Positions 58,712 to 64,000 of a DNA stretch of 64,000 nt are shown in pieces. The notes beneath the pieces are model-generated. The model saw only the letters and a list, made by a program, of their open reading frames with translations, made no database searches and was not told where the DNA came from. Positions within the stretch are counted from its first letter, which is position 1. Every line of letters begins with the position of its first letter. The position numbers and the translations under genes are program-made. Origin of the DNA: Tichowtungia sp964455665 (lineage in GTDB: Bacteria; Verrucomicrobiota; Kiritimatiellia; Kiritimatiellales; Tichowtungiaceae); NCBI GenBank assembly GCA_964455665.1, contig CAYVYL010000003.1:32498-96497 (forward strand). Direction: 5' to 3'.

Positions 58712-60013
58712 TTACAGGCGAAATGTAGCAGAGCGGGCGTGAGCGTCAAGGGTTTCGACGCGGCCAAAGGCTTCGACAATCGATACCGTCTCTTCGAGAT
58801 CCCCTTTGGTAAAATGGATCAAACTGACACGGCGGCGGAAGTCTTCAACCGTCAGGCCGGAGAAAAAAGCAGCCGTTCCGCCGGTCGGCAGCACATGACT
58901 CGGGCCGGCGGCAAAATCGCCAACTGCTTCCGGCGTCCACGGGCCGATAAAGATCGCGCCAGCACGATCAATTTTTTTGGCAACCGCTTCTGCCCGCTTG
59001 GTGATCACTTCCATGTGTTCCGGAGCAAAACGGTTACACAACTCGATTCCTTTTTCAATATCGGCAACCACCGTCAAGATACAACCGCGCGCCAACACCT
59101 TGGCAACCGGCTTTTTACGGGGTAGCTGTTTGGCCTGCGCATCGAGTTCCAGGCGAACCTCTTTGGCCAGTTTTTCGGAAGGGGTCACCAACAGCGCTTT
59201 TTCAGATCCCGTTCCATGTTCGGCCTGCGAAAGAAGGTCGGCGGCAACGTGAACGGGATTGGCAGACTCATCGGCCAACACGGCAATTTCACTCGGGCCA
59301 GCGACCATATCAAGAGCCACCTCACCGTAAACCAACCGCTTGGCGGCGGTCACATACGGCCCGCCCGGGCCGACAATTTTCTGCACCTTGCCAATGCTTT
59401 TGGTTCCATACGCCATTGCGCCGATGGCCTGAATACCACCGACTTTATAAATCTCAGTTGCGCCCGCCAGATCGAGCGCATAAAGGATGTAGGGGTTCAC
59501 CTTGCCTTCGCTGTCAGCAGGTGTGCAGGCGACCAACTCCGGAACACCGGCAACCTGCGCCAGCGTCAACGTCATCAGCGCGGTGGAGGCGAGCGGCGCG
59601 GTACCACCGGGGATGTAGGCGCCGATACGGTCGAGCGGCACAAACTTTTCGCCGAGCCATCCGCCCTGCGGGGCGGGCATCCGCCAGTCCTCGCGCAAAC
59701 CGGCCACAGCAAACTGAGCAATGCGTTTATGCGCCTCTTTGGCTGCTTTTTTAAAATCGGCATCCACCGCTTTTTTAGCGGCAGTCATTTCCGCTTTAGA
59801 AACCTGCAGCTCCGTCATCGTCGACGGGGCGCGGTCGAACTGCCGGGCATACTTGAGCACGGCGCTATCGCCTTTTTTGCGAATATCTTCGAGCACCTTG
59901 CGGGCGATCTCATCCGCACCCTTCTCGACCGGCGGCCGCAGCAGAAAATCTTCGATTTTACGGGAGCGCCCTTTGGCGCTGTATTTCAAAATGGGGGCAT
60001 CTGTCTTTTTCAT
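58712..60013 (-). CDS. hisD: Histidinol dehydrogenase
   Basis: A 433-residue zinc enzyme doing the last two oxidations of histidine synthesis. It shows RIGAYIPGGTAPLASTALMT, VGGIQAIGAMAYGTKSIGKV, KIVGPGGPYVTAAKRLVYGE, DMVAGPSEIAVLADESANPV, VAADLLSQAEHGTGS and NRFAPEHMEV, with the Gln/His zinc ligands and catalytic Glu-His in place. Length is normal. Its downstream region to the regulator gene (58504-58711) shows no gene. Confidence 0.96.
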   Translation of the reverse strand: MKKTDAPILKYSAKGRSRKIEDFLLRPPVEKGADEIARKVLEDIRKKGDSAVLKYARQFDRAPSTMTELQVSKAEMTAAKKAVDADFKKAAKEAHKRIAQFAVAGLREDWRMPAPQGGWLGEKFVPLDRIGAYIPGGTAPLASTALMTLTLAQVAGVPELVACTPADSEGKVNPYILYALDLAGATEIYKVGGIQAIGAMAYGTKSIGKVQKIVGPGGPYVTAAKRLVYGEVALDMVAGPSEIAVLADESANPVHVAADLLSQAEHGTGSEKALLVTPSEKLAKEVRLELDAQAKQLPRKKPVAKVLARGCILTVVADIEKGIELCNRFAPEHMEVITKRAEAVAKKIDRAGAIFIGPWTPEAVGDFAAGPSHVLPTGGTAAFFSGLTVEDFRRRVSLIHFTKGDLEETVSIVEAFGRVETLDAHARSATFRL

Positions 60014-60100
60014 GCAACTACGTTACAAACCAGTGCTTCGCATCGCAAGAGCAGAATACATTCGTCCACGTCCCAATGCACTGTACCGCAGCTCAGCGGC

Positions 60101-61495
60101 TCACTTCCCGATACAGAAGCGGGAAAAGACGTTATCGAGCAGCTCGTCGTGATAAACGCGGCCGGTGACCTGGCCGAGGCTTTCGAGCGCCGAGCGCAGG
60201 TGCTCGGCGGCCAGCGCGACGCCTTCGTCTTCTAAGCCCGTCAGCTGTTCGCGAGCCTGTTCCAGCTCCATCCGCGCCTGTTCCAACAGATTGCGGTGCC
60301 GCTCCGAAATCACAGCGTGCGGCGGCGTGTACAAATCGACACCGGCTTCCAGCTTCGCGGCAATGGCGCGCTTGATTTCGTCCAGACCGGTGCGATCGAT
60401 CAGGGATGTTTCAACAGGGTTGAAACTCGAAACTTGAAACTCGAAACCTGAAATCTGGACATCAGATTTGTTGAGAACAACGACGGTTTTCTCCGGTTTT
60501 AATTTAGCGAGATGCTCGACGTCTTCCGCGGAAACCGGCGCGGAGGAATCGATGAGATAGACCGCGATGTCGGCGGCGGCGGAGTGCTCGCGGGCGCGGC
60601 GGATGCCTTCGCGCTCGATTTCGCACTCGGCCTCACGCAAACCGGCGGTGTCGAGGATACGCAGCGGAATCCCCTCGAGCACTAGCCCCTCTTCGATGAC
60701 ATCGCGGGTGGTGCCAGCGAACTCGGTGACAATCGCGCGATCGCTCCCGAGCAGCGCATTGAAGAGTGTGGATTTGCCGGCGTTGGGTCGGCCCATAATG
60801 ACGACGCGCGCGCCTTCGCGTAGCAGGCGGCCTTCGTCCCAGGTGGAAAGCAGGTTTTCCAAACATTGGAAACTTTCATCCAGTTTTTTTCCAAGCATTG
60901 GAAACACCTCATCGGGCAGTTCGTCTTCAGCGAAATCGAGAGTCGTTTCGAGGTCGGCGGCGATGTCGACAAACTGATCGTAGAGGGTGTTGAACTGTCC
61001 GCTTAAGGACCCTTCGAGCTGTTCGAGCGCGGCTTGGGCGGCGCGGTCACTGCGGGCGTGAATCAGGTCGGCCACGGCTTCGGCCTGCACGAGATCCATC
61101 TTGCCATTGAGGAAAGCGCGTTTGGTAAATTCGCCCGGCTCGGCCATCCGCGCGCCGGCTTCGAGCGCGCGGCGCAGAATTTTTTTCAACACCACGGAGC
61201 CACCGTGGCCCTGAATTTCGACCGTGTTTTCGCCGGTGTAGCTTTTCGGCGCGCGGAAGATCAAACAGAGCCCCTCGTCAATCTCTTTGCCGGCGGAGTC
61301 AACGATCTTCCCAAAAACAAAAGTGCCGCCTTCTTTGGTGGATGGTTTTACCCCTTCGACTCCGCTCAGGGCAGGCAATGTTTGGAAGATTTCATCGGCG
61401 ATTTTCCAAACATTGGAACCGCTGATGCGCACGATGCCGACCCCGCCCTCTCCGGGCGGCGTGGCAATGGCGGCAATGGTGTCGGTGGTGCTCAT
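60101..61495 (-). CDS. mnmE: tRNA modification GTPase MnmE, with several in-frame repeats
   Basis: A 464-residue GTPase that works with MnmG on tRNA wobble uridines. The N-terminal domain begins TIAAIATPPGEGGVGIVRIS. The G domain has GRPNAGKSTLFNALLG, GTTRDVIEE, DTAGLREAE and NKSD, and the chain ends in the C-terminal CIGK with its essential cysteine. In-frame repeat products are SNVWK (61404-61418), FQTLPALSGVEG (composite repeat, 61351-61387), FPMLGKK (60889-60903), FQCLEN (60857-60871) and ISGFEFQVSSFNPVE (word repeat, 60419-60458, right after the NKSD motif). The ATG at 61495 begins MSTTDTIA. It follows pgpA by 29 nt. Confidence 0.95.
   Translation of the reverse strand: MSTTDTIAAIATPPGEGGVGIVRISGSNVWKIADEIFQTLPALSGVEGVKPSTKEGGTFVFGKIVDSAGKEIDEGLCLIFRAPKSYTGENTVEIQGHGGSVVLKKILRRALEAGARMAEPGEFTKRAFLNGKMDLVQAEAVADLIHARSDRAAQAALEQLEGSLSGQFNTLYDQFVDIAADLETTLDFAEDELPDEVFPMLGKKLDESFQCLENLLSTWDEGRLLREGARVVIMGRPNAGKSTLFNALLGSDRAIVTEFAGTTRDVIEEGLVLEGIPLRILDTAGLREAECEIEREGIRRAREHSAAADIAVYLIDSSAPVSAEDVEHLAKLKPEKTVVVLNKSDVQISGFEFQVSSFNPVETSLIDRTGLDEIKRAIAAKLEAGVDLYTPPHAVISERHRNLLEQARMELEQAREQLTGLEDEGVALAAEHLRSALESLGQVTGRVYHDELLDNVFSRFCIGK
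60419..61418. repeat. Intragenic repeats of mnmE
   Basis: Perfect palindromes lie at 60857-60871, 60889-60903 and 61404-61418. A repeat-B copy joined to a palindrome half-site lies at 61351-61387, and a gaaactcgaaacttgaaact word repeat at 60419-60458. Together they account for about 45 codons and none breaks the frame. Confidence 0.85.
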
Positions 61496-61524
61496 GGGGC
61501 GATGTTGTAGCAGACCAGCCCCGA

Positions 61525-61992
61525 TCAGCCAACCATAGGAATGATCACACGGAATAAAAGATGATTGCAACCGAGCGCGATCAGCGCGGCCAGAAAATCG
61601 TCGATCGTGATCCCGAAGCCCCCGTGGATGTCCTGCAGCTGTTTGATCGGCGGCGGCTTGGTGATATCGAAGATGCGGTGGAAAACAAACCCGCTCAAGA
61701 TGACCCACGGCGTGAACGGAAGACCGAGATAAACGATTGGCAGGGTCAAATATTCATCGGCCACAATACAGCTCGGATCTTTGCCGCCAATGATTTTTTC
61801 CGCCGCCCCGCAAATCGGAATGGCGATCAGGGTTAAAATCAAGCAGATGCCGATCTGACACCAAATGGTAGGAAGCAGCATGATTCCCCATGCGAGCGGA
61901 ATCCCCCAGAGCGTGCCGACCGTGCCGGGCATCACCGGGCTCAAACCGAAACCGAATCCGGTGGCGAACAGTTTAATCAGACGGTTTTTCAT
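61525..61992 (-). CDS. pgpA: Phosphatidylglycerophosphatase A
   Basis: A 155-residue membrane enzyme removing phosphate from phosphatidylglycerol phosphate. Motifs are GFGFGLSPVMPGTVGTLWGI, KDPSCIVADEYLTLPIVYLG, FHRIFDITKPPPIKQLQDIH and GGFGITIDDFLAALIA, with several short membrane segments. Its ATG overlaps the DUF362 stop by 4 nt and mnmE follows. Confidence 0.92.
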   Translation of the reverse strand: MKNRLIKLFATGFGFGLSPVMPGTVGTLWGIPLAWGIMLLPTIWCQIGICLILTLIAIPICGAAEKIIGGKDPSCIVADEYLTLPIVYLGLPFTPWVILSGFVFHRIFDITKPPPIKQLQDIHGGFGITIDDFLAALIALGCNHLLFRVIIPMVG

Positions 61993-62762
61993 TCGGCGGC
62001 TTCCGAGAGGTGGCCGATATCGTGCCAGTCAAGGCCCAGCAGTTTCGCGGCTTTTCGGTCGAGCTCTAGGGGATCGAAACCCGCAAGAATTTTTCCGATG
62101 GGCGGGTCGCATTCCGGGCCACCGAGATGACTTTGTGAAAGTCCGACCGATGCGTCCATGACGGTGAGATCGGCATTGCGGTAGCGATTGAGATCGATAA
62201 TCGCCTGCTCCAGATTTTCGTGAAAAACGGCTTTTTTCCAGCAGCCCTTCTTGCCACCGCTGTAGTGGCGCGGCGGGGCAAACCCCATCATGTTTTTCAT
62301 CGCGCCGGTCATGGCGGACAGCGTATGCGCTTTGAGGACCGGAACCGAAACGATGTAGTGGCTGAAGGCGATTTCCGGCAGAGCGATCTCTGGGAACATT
62401 TCACAATCAGGATCTTCGCGCCATTCAAGCGGTGCATCATTGAGATCAATCAGATGAACGCCCTTCTCCAGCGCCCAGTCTGCATAACCGAGCTCTACAA
62501 AAACCTCGTGCGTATCCATGTTCGGATCGCCGCAGCCGTCGCCCACCACAATCTCCGCAGCGGGAGCGCAGGCGCGGACATAATCGAGCACGGCATCGCA
62601 GCACTCAATGGAGGTCGTCACCGGAAAGGGTTGCGGACCCATCAAATTCGGCTTAATCAAAATTGCAGTCTGCTTCTCCAGAGTTTCACAGGCTCGTATG
62701 GCATCAAGCGCTTCTCTGATGCTGTCCGTATAGTTTGTGAAATCAACAATTGCGGTGTCCAT
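61989..62762 (-). CDS. DUF362 domain protein
   Basis: A 257-residue cytosolic protein with DUF362 features: AILIKPNLMGPQPFPVTTSI, EIVVGDGCGDPNMDTHEVFV, VSVPVLKAHTLSAMTGAMKN followed by MMGFAPPRHY, and SVGLSQSHLGGPEC. No ferredoxin-type Fe-S motif is visible. The family's biochemical role is not settled. It is the second gene of an rsmE-DUF362-pgpA-mnmE operon. Confidence 0.85.
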   Translation of the reverse strand: MDTAIVDFTNYTDSIREALDAIRACETLEKQTAILIKPNLMGPQPFPVTTSIECCDAVLDYVRACAPAAEIVVGDGCGDPNMDTHEVFVELGYADWALEKGVHLIDLNDAPLEWREDPDCEMFPEIALPEIAFSHYIVSVPVLKAHTLSAMTGAMKNMMGFAPPRHYSGGKKGCWKKAVFHENLEQAIIDLNRYRNADLTVMDASVGLSQSHLGGPECDPPIGKILAGFDPLELDRKAAKLLGLDWHDIGHLSEAAE

Positions 62763-62785
62763 ATAAAGCCCCCTTTACAACTGGG

Positions 62786-63601
62786 TTATACGCTTTTCCT
62801 CAGACTTTCCGCAAGCAGGCTTATCAGCCCGATACACGCAGTATCTGTACGCAATATTCGCGGGCCCATGCCAAACACCTCAAACCCGTGCGCCTGAAAC
62901 ATCTCCAGCTCATACGGCGTCCATCCGCCCTCCGGCCCGATCCCTAGAAGAATACGCCGCTCTTGCGCCGCGAAGCGCTGTGCCCCGACGCAGTTCGGAG
63001 AGCCTCGACCCTTCGGGCCAGTTCCAATGCTTGGAACTTTTTCGCCGAGATTTTCCAATGTTTGGAAAAGAGAATGCTCTCCGGACGGATCGGCGATTAA
63101 TTTTTTTTCAATGGTTGGAAACGTCTCCGTCTCAAGGAAAGGCTTGAGCTGTTTGATGACGCTGACTTCCGGCAGACGGGTGTCGCGCGCCTGCTGCAAG
63201 CCTTCGATGAAGCGGGCATTGTAGAAGTCCGGATTGAGCACGTGCGTGTCGAAATAGAATCGCTCCACTTTTTCGGCATTGGTGAGAATGATGCGTCCAA
63301 CGCCAAGTGCGGCGAGCTGCGCCCAGAGGCGTTTGAGCACCTTGGGGCGCGGCATGGCCAGTAGCAGGTCGAGGGTCGGGCACGGCGGCGCAGCCGCCTC
63401 CCATTCACACGCGAGCGTCACGGATCCCTCAACCATCTCTTCGACCCTGCCGCGGCCGAACGGACCGTTGAGCAGGCCGATACGCAGCACTTTCCCCGGC
63501 TCCGCACGAAGCACGTTTTGGATGTGAACCGCGCGTTGATCGGTCAGCTTGACACGTCCATCGGGGCCGGTCTCTTCAGGAAAAATAAGGATCAAGTTCA
63601 T
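62786..63601 (-). CDS. rsmE: 16S rRNA m3U1498 methyltransferase RsmE with a repeat-derived insert
   Basis: A 271-residue SPOUT methyltransferase, about 25-30 residues longer than usual. The N-terminal PUA-like part has AVHIQNVLRAEPGKVLRIGL; the SPOUT knot has LLLGIGPEGGWTPYELEMFQ and GMGPRILRTDTACIGLISLL. The extra length falls at residues about 160-212, made of three palindromes (63106-63120, 63053-63067, 63022-63036: FPTIEKK, FQTLENLGE, VPSIGTGPK) and a GTGCCCCGACGCAGTTCGGA element encoding SPNCVGAQRFAAQE, just before the conserved LLGIGPEGG loop. The start is ATG 63601. It is the first gene of its operon. Confidence 0.93.
   Translation of the reverse strand: MNLILIFPEETGPDGRVKLTDQRAVHIQNVLRAEPGKVLRIGLLNGPFGRGRVEEMVEGSVTLACEWEAAAPPCPTLDLLLAMPRPKVLKRLWAQLAALGVGRIILTNAEKVERFYFDTHVLNPDFYNARFIEGLQQARDTRLPEVSVIKQLKPFLETETFPTIEKKLIADPSGEHSLFQTLENLGEKVPSIGTGPKGRGSPNCVGAQRFAAQERRILLGIGPEGGWTPYELEMFQAHGFEVFGMGPRILRTDTACIGLISLLAESLRKSV
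62965..63120. repeat. Composite repeat insert inside rsmE
   Basis: In plus-strand order: gcgaagcgctgtgccccgac and gcagttcggag (element D), gacccttcgggcc, then palindromes 63022-63036, 63053-63067 (both perfect) and 63106-63120 (one mismatch). All lie in the rsmE frame. Confidence 0.85.
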
Positions 63602-63670
63602 GGGTTGAATTCTTACCACATTGCACTTGTTTTCCCGAACCGCTTTTTCTATGTTCTCCACTCTTCTGAT

Positions 63671-63747
63671 GGCGGAGTAGCTCAGCTGGTTAGAGCACGG
63701 GAATCATAATCCTGGTGTCGGGGGTTCAAATCCCTCCTCCGCTACCA
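63671..63747 (+). tRNA. tRNA with CAU anticodon (tRNA-Met, possibly tRNA-Ile2)
   Basis: Acceptor GGCGGAG pairs with CTCCGCT before ACCA. The D-arm is GCTC/GAGC. The anticodon stem CGGGA/TCCTG encloses loop ATCATAA (anticodon CAT), and the T-arm is GGGGG/CCCTC with loop TTCAAAT. CCA is encoded. The G1-U72 pair argues against initiator tRNA. Elongator Met or lysidine-modified tRNA-Ile(CAU), the tilS substrate, are both possible. Confidence 0.93.
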
Positions 63748-64000
63748 TCTTCACTTCACCCTTTATTTACAAGGGTTTGGTGATTTTGTCTTTTAAAGAT
63801 TCCCGAAAGCATAACGGTTGAGCATAACTTTTCTTCCCGTGTCTGCCGTGTTTCCCGTGCTTCTATCTGTCTGACTCCGGACACAAAAAAACAGCAATCG
63901 GTGTCCGGCTGGACAAAAAAAAACCGCCCTCGGTGTCTGGCCGGGTTCTTTTCTTGCGGAAATCTTTCCGGCTTCGTACAGTGCGGAAAAGCAAAGGGGA
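63748..64000. repeat. Non-coding end of window with a 32-bp tandem repeat
   Basis: No gene is seen. Two 32-bp units (63881-63912 and 63913-63944) share ACAAAAAAA..., then ...TCGGTGTCYGGCYGG. The first copy also pairs CCGGACAC with GTGTCCGG as an inverted repeat. Before it, gtgtctgccgtgtttcccgt is a word repeat. Confidence 0.6.

Overview
The window looks like a chromosomal segment of a moderately GC-rich, Gram-negative, probably anaerobic or facultative bacterium. A lineage near Kiritimatiellota/Verrucomicrobiota is my best guess, with moderate confidence. The reasons are a one-subunit glycyl-tRNA synthetase, a eukaryote-like hexokinase, a PRMT-like methyltransferase, DUF6485 and VTC/DUF4956 proteins, many lipoproteins and outer-membrane export parts, and heavy loading with short dispersed repeats. 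Most of the window is ordinary core genome. Layout: 0.06-8.2 kb holds a tRNA-Leu, a DUF4186 protein and a TetR-controlled efflux operon (tetR, an Old Yellow Enzyme joined in frame to a membrane-fusion protein, and a giant RND permease fused to its own outer-membrane channel). 8.4-14.2 kb holds glyQS, ftsH and tilS. 14.3-18.0 kb is a tightly overlapping four-gene operon (VTC-domain protein, DUF4956, HlyD, TolC-like) that could be a polymer synthesis-export machine. 18.1-27.1 kb holds serS, a hexokinase, a CPBP protease, asd, metF, HU and a PTS-IIA/antiporter pair. 27.2-32.1 kb holds polA, a HEAT/zinc-ribbon/PD-(D/E)XK-like nuclease, a diverged second copy of the polA 3' end and an HNH nuclease, which looks like an insertion region. 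32.1-41.6 kb mixes a PRMT-like enzyme, a tRNA dihydrouridine synthase, a damaged glycosyltransferase, phosphatases, a GDPD lipoprotein and glucosyl-3-phosphoglycerate synthase with an M20-like partner; this is the most repeat-rich part. 41.7-46.6 kb is an operon of three secreted proteins (HtrA-like protease, DUF3352-like protein, FG-GAP protein). 46.6-49.6 kb is a GT4/GH13_18 pair that fits glucosylglycerate-type solute metabolism together with gpgS. 49.7-54.3 kb holds a 3D-domain protein, an acyl-CoA dehydrogenase, trxB and etfAB. 54.4-63.7 kb holds lipoprotein, PLD, DUF6485, hisC, a degenerate NtrC-like regulator, hisD, the rsmE-DUF362-pgpA-mnmE operon and a tRNA-Met. The most striking signal is not a gene. 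A 15-bp palindrome, TTCCAANNNTTGGAA, occurs about 40 times (20 perfect copies by my count). It lies between genes and also in frame inside genes such as tilS, mnmE, rsmE, dus, a glycosyltransferase, HAD phosphatases and the efflux genes. A second repeat (CCTGCCCTGAGC...TCGAAGG) joins at the same internal point of this palindrome in three copies. Further families (direct word repeats such as gaaacttgaaactcgaaac, a GCGCTGTGCCGCAACGCAG element and cgcgaatgaacacgaat strings) are also found both between and inside genes. All gene functions are read from sequence motifs alone; no database search was possible.
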